A DNA stretch of 64,000 nucleotides from an uncultured beta proteobacterium. GTDB lineage: Bacteria; Pseudomonadota; Gammaproteobacteria; Burkholderiales; Rhodocyclaceae. Every line of letters starts with the position of its first letter. The first letter of the stretch is position 1. Of the stretch, positions 1 through 8,276 are shown piece after piece. Under the pieces are notes generated by a model. The model ran no database searches, was not told the DNA's origin, and saw nothing but the letters and a program-made list of their open reading frames with translations. The translations under genes were made by a program, and so were the position numbers. The DNA lies in assembly GCA_903848955.1 (NCBI GenBank), contig CAINHS010000089.1, forward strand, positions 29,626 to 93,625, given 5' to 3'.

Positions 1-496
1 AGAAGTCGGCCACCGGCGCCGAGGTGATCCAGGTCTTCTGGCCGTTGAGCACGTAGCCGCCCTCGACCTTCTTCGCCGTGGTGGCGATGGAATCGAGGTC
101 GGAGCCGGCATTCGGTTCGGTCATGCAGATCGCGCCGATCTTCCCGCCGCGCAGGGCCGGCTTGAACAGGCGCTCGATGATGTCTGCATTGCCCAGCTGG
201 TGCAGGAACTTGGTGCCCATCAGCGATTGCATGGCCACCGCACCGGCCAGGGACATCGAGCCGCGGGCGATTTCCTGCAGCGCCAGACAGAACTCGGTGA
301 GCTCCGTGCCGCTGCCGCCGACGTCTTCCGGATAGCGCATGCCGAAGAAGCCGAGGTCCGCCAGTTCCTGGAACAGGGCGCGCGGATAGACCTTGGCCTC
401 GTCGAGCGCGGCCGCCTGCGGCGCGATGCGCTCGTCGCAGAATCGGGCGAAGGTATCGCGGATCGAACGTTGCTCGTCGGTCAGGTCAAAGTTCAT
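1..496 (-). CDS. Acyl-CoA dehydrogenase, N-terminal part (cut by window edge)
   Basis: The 165 visible residues begin MNFDLTDEQ and run through the N-terminal helical domain of an FAD-dependent acyl-CoA dehydrogenase. The family signature CMTEPNAGSD and the later GQKTWITSA segment are both present. The catalytic base and C-terminal domain lie outside the window. The ATG at 494-496 is the only good start. It is the last visible gene of a minus-strand set (GntR, thiolase, CoA ligase, HyuA, HyuB), separated from hyuB by a 121-bp spacer that carries an inverted repeat. It would oxidise an acyl-CoA in the same degradation route; the substrate cannot be told. Confidence 0.9.
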   Translation of the reverse strand, partial: MNFDLTDEQRSIRDTFARFCDERIAPQAAALDEAKVYPRALFQELADLGFFGMRYPEDVGGSGTELTEFCLALQEIARGSMSLAGAVAMQSLMGTKFLHQLGNADIIERLFKPALRGGKIGAICMTEPNAGSDLDSIATTAKKVEGGYVLNGQKTWITSAPVADF

Positions 497-506
497 AAAA
501 ACCTTT

Positions 507-597
507 CACCACAGAGGCACAGAGACACAGCGGAAAACAAAAAGCAGAGCTGATTCTTCGAATTTGCATTTCTCTGTGCCTCGGTGTCTCTGTGGTG
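507..597. repeat. CACAGAG-type inverted repeat, copy 1
   Basis: Arms at about 507-532 and 572-597 are near-complementary (left begins CACCACAGAGGCACAGAG, right ends GTCTCTGTGGTG). About 40 bp of AT-rich DNA separates them. The whole spacer between the acyl-CoA dehydrogenase and hyuB is taken up by it. Further copies lie at 4586-4665 and 49723-49795. Confidence 0.8.
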
Positions 598-617
598 ATG
601 TATTTGGGTTGGTTTGT

Positions 618-2294
618 TCAACCGGCCTCATAGCCGTAGTCGCGCTTCGCCGCTTCGGGCGTGATCACGCCGTTCCTGATTTCTTCGGCGAGCAGCTTGC
701 GGTCGCGTTTCTTCGGGTCGCCGTAGCCGCCGCCGCCGCTGGCGACCTGGTGGTAGGTGGTGCCTCTGGGCACGCCGGTGATCAGGTCCTTGTTCTTCGG
801 CACCACGGTCTGGCCGTCCGGGTAGTGCAGGCGGATGAAGTTGAGGCCGCCCTGGCCGCCGCCGAAAAGGCCGAAGGCCGGTTCGAAGTCGCCGTCGCCG
901 AAGGTCACCAGTTGCGTGTCGTCGGAGCCGATGGTGAAGATGGTTTCGACGCCGAGACCGCCGCGCCATTCGCCGGCGCCGGCGGAATCGGTGAGCAGCT
1001 CGTGCTTGATCAGCGTGTGCGGCGTCTGCTGCTCGAACATCTCGTAGTCCTGGTCGAGCACGCCGCCCGAGGCGTCGATCATGCCGATGTGGTCGTAGCC
1101 GTCGGTGCCGAGCATGGCGCCGGAGCCGCCCTTCAAACCCATGAAGCCGATGTCGACGTACTTCTCGTTGTTCTTCGGATCGAGGCCGGTGGTGAGCGAG
1201 GCCAGCAGGTTGTTCCAGCCGGCGGTGACGCGATCCGGCATCACTGGAGCCAGGGCGCGCTGGATGGCGTCGGCGTTGGGCGGGCAGAGGTGGTTGCCGA
1301 AGGTGGTGGCCTTCGGGTAGGCGGCATTGAGGATGGTGCCGCTGGGGATGACGATCTCGATCGGCTGCACCATGCCTTCGTTGTGCGGGATGTCGGGATT
1401 GACCATCTGCAGCAGGGTGAGGATGGTGGCGGAGGCGCTGGACGTGAACGTGCCATTGACGAAGCCGTTGGTCTGGGCGTCGGTCCGCGAATAGTCGAAC
1501 TTGATGTGCCGGTCCTTGACCTCGATGTCCACGCGGATGGTGTATTTCGAGCCGACGAAGCGGCCGTCGTAATAGACGTAGCCTTCGCCCGAATAGTTGC
1601 CGTTGGGAATCTTGGCGATCTCGGCTTCCATCATCTTGCGCGTGGCATCGAACAGCGCCAGCTTGTGTGCCTCGTAGCTGTCGACGCCGTACTTCTTCAG
1701 CAGTTCGACCAGGCGACGTTCGCCGACGGTACAGGCGCCCATCTCGGCCTTCATGTCGTGCTGCACGATGTCGAGCCGGACATTGGCGAAGATCAGTCCC
1801 CAGACGTCCTTGCGCAGCTTGCCGCGCTCGACCACCTTCACCGGCGGAATGCGCAGGGCTTCCTGCCAGACCTCGACCGCGTTCGGGTTGTAGCCGCCGG
1901 CGACATTGCCGCCGATGTCGGCCTGGTGGCCCTTGACCGCCGTCCATGCCACCAGCTTGTCGTCGAAGAACACCGGCTTGAAGGCGGCGACGTCGTTGTT
2001 CTGGTTGCCCAGACTGAACACGTCGTTGTGGAAGATCACATCGCCGGGATAGATCTCGTCACCGAAGAACTCCTTGATGTACTTGCACACCGGCGCCAGC
2101 GAGAAGGCCAGGATGGGCAGGTTCTCGGTCTGCTCCAGCATGTTGCCGTCGGCGTCGTACAGCCCCGTGACATAGTCCTTGGCCTCGCACAGGATGGGCG
2201 AGCGCGTGGTCTGCTCCATCGAAATGCTCATCTCGTCGGTGATCGACTTGAAGGTCCGCGCATAGACGGATAGCAGGATCGGATCGATCTTCAT
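618..2294 (-). CDS. Hydantoinase B/oxoprolinase-type subunit (HyuB; ketone-carboxylase alpha-like)
   Basis: 558 residues of the HyuB family, which includes hydantoinase B, 5-oxoprolinase and the catalytic subunits of acetone and acetophenone carboxylases. Visible family segments are the N-terminal stretch with DEMSISMEQTTRSPILCEAKDY, the central NPDIPHNEG segment and the C-terminal GGGGYGDP. I chose the ATG at 2292-2294 because GGGGAG sits 6 nt upstream; the ATG two codons earlier abuts the Shine-Dalgarno. It follows hyuA after 112 bp of hairpin-rich spacer. With HyuA, the CoA ligase and the thiolase nearby, an ATP-dependent carboxylase of a ketone is the favoured role. A hydantoinase or oxoprolinase cannot be excluded. 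No gamma subunit of acetone-carboxylase type is visible. Confidence 0.85.
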   Translation of the reverse strand: MKIDPILLSVYARTFKSITDEMSISMEQTTRSPILCEAKDYVTGLYDADGNMLEQTENLPILAFSLAPVCKYIKEFFGDEIYPGDVIFHNDVFSLGNQNNDVAAFKPVFFDDKLVAWTAVKGHQADIGGNVAGGYNPNAVEVWQEALRIPPVKVVERGKLRKDVWGLIFANVRLDIVQHDMKAEMGACTVGERRLVELLKKYGVDSYEAHKLALFDATRKMMEAEIAKIPNGNYSGEGYVYYDGRFVGSKYTIRVDIEVKDRHIKFDYSRTDAQTNGFVNGTFTSSASATILTLLQMVNPDIPHNEGMVQPIEIVIPSGTILNAAYPKATTFGNHLCPPNADAIQRALAPVMPDRVTAGWNNLLASLTTGLDPKNNEKYVDIGFMGLKGGSGAMLGTDGYDHIGMIDASGGVLDQDYEMFEQQTPHTLIKHELLTDSAGAGEWRGGLGVETIFTIGSDDTQLVTFGDGDFEPAFGLFGGGQGGLNFIRLHYPDGQTVVPKNKDLITGVPRGTTYHQVASGGGGYGDPKKRDRKLLAEEIRNGVITPEAAKRDYGYEAG

Positions 2295-2309
2295 GGCCAT
2301 CTCCCCTTG

Positions 2310-2389
2310 CCCCCTTCCCGATGAAGGGGGTGACGGTTGTTCGCCGCTACGCGGCTCCATTTGCTTGACTGCGCCGCCCTTGGGGCGGC
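2310..2389. repeat. Three consecutive hairpins between hyuA and hyuB
   Basis: Perfect inverted repeats occur at 2310-2317/2323-2330 (CCCCCTTC with GAAGGGGG), 2343-2347/2351-2355 (GCCGC, GCGGC) and 2373-2379/2383-2389 (GCCGCCC, GGGCGGC). No T-run follows, so it is not an ordinary terminator. It may be an mRNA processing or stabilising element, or a repeat insertion. Confidence 0.5.
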
Positions 2390-2406
2390 CCTGCGGGCGT
2401 CGCGGC

Positions 2407-4533
2407 TCATGCCAGCGCCTCCTTGTTGTCCTTGAAGCATGATTCGGCAAGATCCTCGCGGCCCTTGCGGTAGATGACGAAGGAGCCCAGCGCATCCACC
2501 GCGCAGTCGTAGGAGTCGCTGACGAAGATTGCCGTGGTGACCTGTTCGATCATGGCAGGTCCCGTGATACGGTTACCGAAATGCATCTTGTGGCCGTCAT
2601 AGACCGGCGTTTCCCTGAAGCTCTTGGTCTCCGGGATGTACATGCTGCGCTTGCCCTTGAGTGCCTTGGCCGCATCGGTTCCTGCCCAGGCTTCCTTGCG
2701 GTAGGTCGGCTTGTCGGTGATGCCGATGGCCTGAACGCGGACGTTGATGATTTCCACCGGCGTCTTTTCGGCTTCCAGCGAATAGCCGTAGAGCCGGTTG
2801 TGTTCGGCATTGAAGGCAGCGGCGATGGCCACGGTGTCGCGGCTGTCGATCAGCTGGCGCGGCACGCTGAACGACACCTCGTGGTACTGCTTGATGTAGC
2901 GGCAGTCGAACTTGACGTCGTAGCGGCGGCGTTCTTCGGCGATGCGCTCCTCGACCAGCTGGCGGGTGCCGTCAGCCGACATCTCGTCGATCATGGCGGT
3001 CAGCCGCGGCCAGTCGATGGCCTCGAGGCGGGCAACGAAGGTGCGCACGAAGTCGTGCTTGAGTTCGCTCATCAGCATGCCGAAGGCGCACAGCACGGAG
3101 GATTCGCGTGGCACGATCTGCAGCGGGATTTCGAGTTCGCTGCAGATCAGGCAGGAGTGGATCGGGCCGGCGCCGCCGGCCGGGATGAAGGGGAATTCGC
3201 GCGGATCGAAGCCGCGCTTGATGGTGACCTCGCGCACGCCCTGGGCCATGTTGTTGCAGGCGACGCGGTACATGCCGGCGGCAGCTTCCTCGACCGTCAG
3301 GCCCATGGGCCGGGCGATGTGTTCTTCGATCGCGGTGCGCGCCGCGGCGGCGTCGAGCTTCATCTTGCCGCCGGCGAAGAAGCCGGGGTCGAGGTAGCCC
3401 AGCACGACGTTGGCATCGGTGGTGGCCGGCAGCCTGCCGCCCTTGCCGTAGCAGGCCGGTCCGGGGTCGGCACCGGCGCTTTGCGGACCCATGCGCAGCA
3501 TGCCGCCTTCATCGAGCCAGCCGATCGAGCCGCCGCCGGCGCCGATGGTGTGGATGTCGAGCATGGGCAGGGCGATCTTGTGGCGGGCGATCTCGCCGTC
3601 GTTCTTGATCATCGGGTTGTCCACCGCCACCGAGGCTTCGAAGCTGGTGCCGCCCATGTCGGTGGTGATGCACTTGTTCTGGCCGTGCAGGCGGACGTAA
3701 AACAGGCCGGCGCCCGGTCCTCCGGCGGGGCCGGAGAGCAGCGTCAGGGCAGCCTTCTGGCGCGCCAGCTGCGGCGAGATGACGCCGCCGTTGGATTGCA
3801 TGATGAGCAGCAGGTTCCTGAAGCCGATGTCCTTGAGGCGGCCGACGAGCTGGTCGAGGTAGTGGTTGAGCTTCGGTCCGACATAGGAATTGAGCGCCGT
3901 GGTGCTGACGCGCTCGTAGAAGCGGATCGACGGCAGCAGGTCGGTCGATACCGAGAGGTAGGCGCCGGGCATTTCCTTGCTAACCAGTTCGGCGGCGGCC
4001 TGTTCGTGGGCCGGGTTGGCGAAGGAGTTCATGAAGCAGATCGACACCGCCTGCACGCCCTCCTGCTTGAACAGCTCGATGGCCTGCCGGATCTGCGCCA
4101 GGTCGAGCGGCGCGGTCTCGGCACCATTGCGGTCGAGGCGGCCGCCGATGCCGGCACGCAGGTAGCGCGGCACCAGGGGTTTGACGTTGGTGTAGCGGTT
4201 GTTGTACTGCTCCTCGCGGATGCCGCGGCGCATTTCCAGGGCGTCGCGCACGCCGGCGGTGGTCAGCAGCCCGCACTTGGCGCCGGTGCCGGTCAAGGTG
4301 GCGTTGGTGGTGACCGTGGTGCCATGCACGATGGTGTCGATGGTCGGCGCGAAGGCTTGCAGCGTCAGGGCCGGGCTCATGCTGGCGGCAATGTCGGCGA
4401 GGCCGTTGACTACCGCGATGGACGGATCCGCCGGCGTCGACAGGGTTTTGAAAATCGCCGGTTCGGCGTCATCGCGGGTGACGACGAAATCGGTAAAGGT
4501 GCCGCCGACGTCGATGCCGATTTTTAGCGCCAT
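2407..4533 (-). CDS. Hydantoinase A/oxoprolinase-type ATPase subunit (HyuA; ketone-carboxylase beta-like)
   Basis: 708 residues of the HyuA family (actin/HSP70-like ATPase fold). The N-terminal phosphate-binding motif GIDVGGTFTDFV, the second motif DMGGTSFEASV and the GPACYG segment are present. The length is close to that of acetone carboxylase beta subunits. GGAG lies 8 nt upstream of the ATG at 4531-4533. In the acetone/acetophenone carboxylases this subunit phosphorylates the ketone enol and/or bicarbonate. Here it pairs with the HyuB subunit downstream. The CoA ligase and thiolase upstream on the same strand suggest carboxylation of a ketone to a beta-keto acid; that role is inferred from context. 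Confidence 0.87.
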   Translation of the reverse strand: MALKIGIDVGGTFTDFVVTRDDAEPAIFKTLSTPADPSIAVVNGLADIAASMSPALTLQAFAPTIDTIVHGTTVTTNATLTGTGAKCGLLTTAGVRDALEMRRGIREEQYNNRYTNVKPLVPRYLRAGIGGRLDRNGAETAPLDLAQIRQAIELFKQEGVQAVSICFMNSFANPAHEQAAAELVSKEMPGAYLSVSTDLLPSIRFYERVSTTALNSYVGPKLNHYLDQLVGRLKDIGFRNLLLIMQSNGGVISPQLARQKAALTLLSGPAGGPGAGLFYVRLHGQNKCITTDMGGTSFEASVAVDNPMIKNDGEIARHKIALPMLDIHTIGAGGGSIGWLDEGGMLRMGPQSAGADPGPACYGKGGRLPATTDANVVLGYLDPGFFAGGKMKLDAAAARTAIEEHIARPMGLTVEEAAAGMYRVACNNMAQGVREVTIKRGFDPREFPFIPAGGAGPIHSCLICSELEIPLQIVPRESSVLCAFGMLMSELKHDFVRTFVARLEAIDWPRLTAMIDEMSADGTRQLVEERIAEERRRYDVKFDCRYIKQYHEVSFSVPRQLIDSRDTVAIAAAFNAEHNRLYGYSLEAEKTPVEIINVRVQAIGITDKPTYRKEAWAGTDAAKALKGKRSMYIPETKSFRETPVYDGHKMHFGNRITGPAMIEQVTTAIFVSDSYDCAVDALGSFVIYRKGREDLAESCFKDNKEALA

Positions 4534-4585
4534 AAGGTGTTCTCCATCATTGCAGGAATGTGATGCATCCTGAAAAACCAGGTTG

Positions 4586-4665
4586 AACCACAGAGGCACA
4601 CAGACACAGAGCAAAACGACAGACCCGGCTTTCGCAGTTCTCTGTGCCTCTGTGTCTTTGTGGTG
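4586..4665. repeat. CACAGAG-type inverted repeat, copy 2
   Basis: Left arm 4586-4611 (begins AACCACAGAGGCACAC) and right arm 4640-4665 (ends TGTGTCTTTGTGGTG) are complementary with few mismatches. It fills the spacer between the CoA ligase and hyuA. Same family as the copies at 507-597 and 49723-49795. Confidence 0.8.
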
Positions 4666-4677
4666 AAGAATTGAGGT

Positions 4678-6204
4678 TCATTGGCTATAGCCGGTGCGCT
4701 CGATCATCTGGCGCACCTCTTCCTTGCGAATCTTGCCCAGGGCGGTTTTCGGCAACTGGCTGACCAGTACCACCTCCTTGGGAAACTTGTAGCGGGCGAT
4801 GCGGCCCTCCAGCAGTTGCAGCACCTGCGCACCGGTAATCGCGCCGTCGGTGCGTGGCACCACAACGGCGACGACGATTTCGCCCCAGCGCTCGTCGGCG
4901 CGCCCGATCACCGACGCTTCGGCGATATCGGGACATTCCACCAACAGGTTTTCGATCTCGGCCGGATAGATGTTTTCGCCGCCGGAGATGATCATGTCCT
5001 TGCTGCGGCCGACCACGGTGAGGTAGCCCTCAGGGTCGAGATAGCCCATGTCGCCGCTGTGGTACCAGCCGTCGTCGAGCACTGCGCCGGTCGCCTGCGG
5101 TGCCTTCCAGTAGCCGGCCATGACATTGCGGCCCTTGACCAGGATTTCGCCGGCCTGCCCCGGTGCCAGGTCGGCGCCGTCGCGGCCGACGATGCGCAAC
5201 CGGCAATGCGCGGCGGCACGGCCGGTCGAGCCGGCCTTGTGGCGCGATTCGCCGGGCTTGAGGTAGGCGGCGATCGGGCAGGTTTCGGTGGCGCCATAGA
5301 CCTGCGGCATCGGCACGCCGCGGGCGTGCACGGCATCGATCAGGTGGATGGGCACGATCGACGAACCGATGCTCATCATGCGCAGACTGGAGAGGTCGGT
5401 GGCGGCCCAGCGCGGGTGGGCCATCATCATGTCGAGTACCGCCGGCACCACCAGCATCAGCGTGATCCGCTCGCGCTCGACGGCGTCCAGCGCGGCTTCG
5501 GGATCGAAGCGCGGGTGCAGCACCAGCGTGCAGCCGGCGCGCAGTGCCGGCGTGGTCTGGATGTTGAGGCCGCCGACATGAAACAGCGGCAGCACCGTCA
5601 GCACCCGGTCGTCGGGCGACAGGGAATGCATGTCGGAACTGTTGTCGGCGTTGCAGTCGATGGCGCCCTGGGTCAGCAGCACGCCCTTGGGTTTGCCGGT
5701 CGAGCCGGAGGTGTAGCAGATCAGCAGCGGCGTTTCCTCGCCGACTCCGGCATCGCGCGGCGCCGGACCGTCGCCCCGGCCGCAAAACGCAGCCCAGGAG
5801 ATCCAGCCCTCGCCGGCAGTGCCGAAGCTGATCAGGGTCAGCGGCTGCAGCGCGCCGCGCAAGGCCTCGGTCTGGGCGACATGCTGCGGCTCGACGAAGA
5901 GCAGGGCGGGCGGGCAGTCCTGCAGCATTTGCAGGTGTTCGGCGCCGGCCAGGCGCCAGTTGAGCGGCATGAACAGCGCGCCGAGGCGGGCGCAGGCGAA
6001 CAGCAGCGCCAGCATTTCCGGGCTGTTGCAGCCGAGGTAAGCGACGCAGTCGCCACGCTTGACGCCGGATGCGGCGATGGCCGCCGCCAGCCGCTCGATC
6101 AGCGCCGCCAGTTCCGCATAGGAAACATCGCGTCCGCAAAAGCGAATGGCGGTCTTGCCGGGGGTGAGCCCGGCGTGACGCTCAATCCAGTCCGATATGT
6201 TCAT
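4678..6204 (-). CDS. AMP-forming acyl-CoA synthetase/ligase
   Basis: 508 residues of the ANL superfamily. The phosphate-binding loop YTSGSTGKPKG, the YGATE adenine motif, the hinge region SGDMGYLDPEGY with GRSKDMIISGGENIYP, and the C-terminal catalytic lysine segment KTALGKIRKEE are all intact. It activates a carboxylate as the acyl-adenylate and transfers it to CoA. The gene begins 19 bp after the thiolase, so the two are very likely cotranscribed. Its position between a carboxylase-like pair and a thiolase fits activation of a beta-keto acid such as a benzoylacetate. Sequence alone does not fix the substrate. The Shine-Dalgarno is weak (CCAGGGC). Confidence 0.88.
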   Translation of the reverse strand: MNISDWIERHAGLTPGKTAIRFCGRDVSYAELAALIERLAAAIAASGVKRGDCVAYLGCNSPEMLALLFACARLGALFMPLNWRLAGAEHLQMLQDCPPALLFVEPQHVAQTEALRGALQPLTLISFGTAGEGWISWAAFCGRGDGPAPRDAGVGEETPLLICYTSGSTGKPKGVLLTQGAIDCNADNSSDMHSLSPDDRVLTVLPLFHVGGLNIQTTPALRAGCTLVLHPRFDPEAALDAVERERITLMLVVPAVLDMMMAHPRWAATDLSSLRMMSIGSSIVPIHLIDAVHARGVPMPQVYGATETCPIAAYLKPGESRHKAGSTGRAAAHCRLRIVGRDGADLAPGQAGEILVKGRNVMAGYWKAPQATGAVLDDGWYHSGDMGYLDPEGYLTVVGRSKDMIISGGENIYPAEIENLLVECPDIAEASVIGRADERWGEIVVAVVVPRTDGAITGAQVLQLLEGRIARYKFPKEVVLVSQLPKTALGKIRKEEVRQMIERTGYSQ

Positions 6205-6223
6205 GCCCTGGCGTTGCCGGTTG

Positions 6224-7432
6224 CTAGTTGGCGTCGCACACTTCCAGCACCACCGCCATGGCGGTGTCGCCTGCGGCGCAGCCGGTGAACAGGCCGAAGC
6301 CGCCGCCCTTCAGGGCCAGTTCCTCGATCAGTTCGATGATGGAGCGGGTGCCCATCGGCGCCTGGGGATGCCCCCACACCAGCGAACAGCCATAGTTGTT
6401 CATCGACTGCAGATCGGCGCCGGTCTGCTTGGCAAAGAACAGATCGTTCACCGCGAAGGGGTTGTGCGTCTTGATCGCGGTCATCTGGGCGACGCTGCGG
6501 CCGGCCTGATTCAATGCGCGTTGCGCCGCCGGCAGCATGGCCTCGGGCATATGCGCCAGTGCTACGCGGGCGAGGCCGAAACCGTGCAGGCGCACGGCAA
6601 TTGCCGGGTTGCTGGAAAGTTCCCGCGCCTTGTCGCGGGTGGTGACCAGGATGGCCGCATTGCCGTCCGCCGGGTGGGTCTGGCCGCCGAAGGTGACCGT
6701 GCCGCCGGGCATCACCGGTTTCAGTTTCGCCAGACCTTCGGCCAGCGATTGCGATACGCCTTCGTCGCCGCTCATGGTGCTCGCCGTCTTCTTGAAGTTG
6801 GCGGCGGGGACCTCGAAGGGCAGGGTCATGAAACGCCGGAGGAAGGCCGAGTCGTTCTGCAGCGACTGGCGGTACTGTTCCTCGCGCCGCAAAACAAGTT
6901 CATGCTGCTCGGCCGTGCCGATGCCGTATTTGACCGCAACGTTTTCGGCGGTCTGCACCATGGCGTGGCCGCCGAGGGGATCGCAGCCGAAGTTTTCCGT
7001 CACCCAGTCCTCGGCCGCGCCGGTGCCGCCGGGTCCGCGCGGGTTGGGGTAGTAGATGTGCGGCCCGTTCGAGGTGCGGTCGCAATTGATCACCAGCGCC
7101 GTGGTCGCCATGCCGACCTCGATTTCCTGGGTGGCGGCGAGCAGCGTGCGGACGCCGGTGGCGCAGGCCTGCATCATCGTCGGGCCGCCGGCCTGGCTGG
7201 CGCCGATCAGGCCGGTGAGCCAGGGCAGGCCGTAGAAGGAATGTTTTTGCGGAACCGAGAAACCGAGGACGCCGTAATCGAAGCCGGCGGGGTCGATCTT
7301 GCGTTTGGCCAATTCCAGACGCGCCACATGCGCGGCAAACTCGATGCTGTGCAGGTTGGCAAAGCTTCCCTGCCAGCGGGCGAAGGGGGTGCTCCAGTAG
7401 GCGCCGTAGGGAATTTCCGCTTTGAAACTCAT
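6224..7432 (-). CDS. Thiolase-family acetyl-CoA acyltransferase
   Basis: 402 residues of the thiolase fold. The nucleophilic cysteine is Cys90 in QACATG. The NNYG...WGHPQAPMG segment supplies the catalytic histidine, and GCAAGDTAMA near the C-terminus carries the second cysteine (about residue 385). This last motif departs from the common CxGGGxG form and suggests a specialised subfamily. GGAG is 7 nt upstream of the ATG. The gene is directly downstream of a GntR regulator and upstream of a CoA ligase. Thiolytic cleavage of an aroylacetyl-CoA to aroyl-CoA plus acetyl-CoA would connect to the 4-hydroxybenzoyl-CoA reductase genes nearby; that link is inference. Confidence 0.88.
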   Translation of the reverse strand: MSFKAEIPYGAYWSTPFARWQGSFANLHSIEFAAHVARLELAKRKIDPAGFDYGVLGFSVPQKHSFYGLPWLTGLIGASQAGGPTMMQACATGVRTLLAATQEIEVGMATTALVINCDRTSNGPHIYYPNPRGPGGTGAAEDWVTENFGCDPLGGHAMVQTAENVAVKYGIGTAEQHELVLRREEQYRQSLQNDSAFLRRFMTLPFEVPAANFKKTASTMSGDEGVSQSLAEGLAKLKPVMPGGTVTFGGQTHPADGNAAILVTTRDKARELSSNPAIAVRLHGFGLARVALAHMPEAMLPAAQRALNQAGRSVAQMTAIKTHNPFAVNDLFFAKQTGADLQSMNNYGCSLVWGHPQAPMGTRSIIELIEELALKGGGFGLFTGCAAGDTAMAVVLEVCDAN

Positions 7433-7473
7433 ATCCGTTCTCCGTTATGCGTGATGCGCAAAAAATGCTTTGC

Positions 7474-8181
7474 CTATTGGGCGGAGGCGAGTCTTTCCGC
7501 CTCTTTTTCCTTGTCGATTTCGGCAATGGCCTCGATCAGGAAGTGCTTGGCGGCCTCAAGATGCAGGTGCATCGCGGTCGCTGCGGCTTGCGCGTCGCGC
7601 TTCTTGAAAGCGCCGTGAATGTTCTTCATGCCGGTCAGGGCGGCCTTCCGGGCGGCCGGGTCGCCCAGGGTCAGGACCCGCAGAAAGCGGACATGGCCGA
7701 CGTAAAGGTCGAGCAGCTTCGACAGCCGCCGGTTGGGGATCAGCGCGCGCCAGGCATTGTGGAAGCGGGTGTTGGCTTCGAGGAAGGCGCGGAAGTCGCC
7801 GCCTTTCTCGGCGGCGACGGCATCATCGATCGCCGCCACCATGCTGGCGAGGTCGGCGGCACTGCCGACCTGGGCCACCGCGCTGCTGGCCGCGGCCGGC
7901 TCGAGCAGAAAGCGCAGCTGGTAAATTTCATCGATGTCGCTGTCGGTCAGTTCGGGGACGACGAAGCCGCGTCCCTCGACGGCGATCATGCCTTCGCTTT
8001 CGAGCCGTGCCAGCGCTTCGCGCACAGGGGTGCGCGAGACGCCGAGTTGCGCTGCCAGACTGACCTCCTGCAGACGCTCGCCGGGGCGGATCTGGTGGCT
8101 GCCGATGTTGTCGCGCAACTGGTGATATACCCGGTCGGCGAGGCCGGCCGGCCTGTCAAGTGGCTTGATTGAGGTGTTCAT
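7474..8181 (-). CDS. GntR-family (FadR/FCD subfamily) transcriptional regulator
   Basis: 235 residues. An N-terminal winged helix-turn-helix (about 15-75, with LGVSRTPVREALARLESEGM) is followed by an all-helical FCD ligand domain (about 80-225) containing the metal-binding pattern with RFHNAW and HLHLEAAKHF. The gene leads the thiolase/ligase/HyuAB set and is divergent from the meaB-like gene. A strong sigma-70 promoter whose -10 box overlaps a GTATAC palindrome lies immediately upstream, so autoregulation by an acyl-CoA or aromatic acid effector is plausible. The Shine-Dalgarno is weak. Confidence 0.9.
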   Translation of the reverse strand: MNTSIKPLDRPAGLADRVYHQLRDNIGSHQIRPGERLQEVSLAAQLGVSRTPVREALARLESEGMIAVEGRGFVVPELTDSDIDEIYQLRFLLEPAAASSAVAQVGSAADLASMVAAIDDAVAAEKGGDFRAFLEANTRFHNAWRALIPNRRLSKLLDLYVGHVRFLRVLTLGDPAARKAALTGMKNIHGAFKKRDAQAAATAMHLHLEAAKHFLIEAIAEIDKEKEAERLASAQ

Positions 8182-8229
8182 GGCAGAGTCCGATGTACCA
8201 TTGCACTCGCATCGTGGAATACTGGATAC

Positions 8230-8257
8230 TGTATACGTAGCGAGTCGTGGGTGTCAA
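8230..8257 (-). promoter_or_regulatory. Sigma-70 promoter of the gntR-thiolase operon with overlapping candidate operator
   Basis: On the minus strand the -35 box TTGACA (8252-8257) is followed after 16 bp by TATACA (8230-8235). The -10 overlaps ATACTGTAT (8226-8234), an inverted repeat with a one-base centre, and the palindrome GTATAC (8231-8236). Many FCD-type GntR proteins bind GTATAC-cored sites, so this may be the regulator's own operator and could also affect the divergent meaB-like gene. Confidence 0.6.
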
Positions 8258-8276
8258 TAGGAACGGGTGAGGGCAG

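Noticed and set aside
393..2273. 626-codon plus-strand frame opposite hyuB
   Set aside because: It is the mirror of a high-GC gene: Ala/Val/His/Asp-rich, no family features, no ribosome-binding site. The minus strand carries the clear HyuB homologue. The same applies to long opposite frames at 2581-4527, 4681-6288, 11759-13216, 25497-27356, 42934-44796 and 44836-46548.
507..4665. CRISPR-like array from the CACAGAG repeats
   Set aside because: The copies are 4 kb and 45 kb apart, are inverted repeats with no regular spacers, and no cas genes are present.
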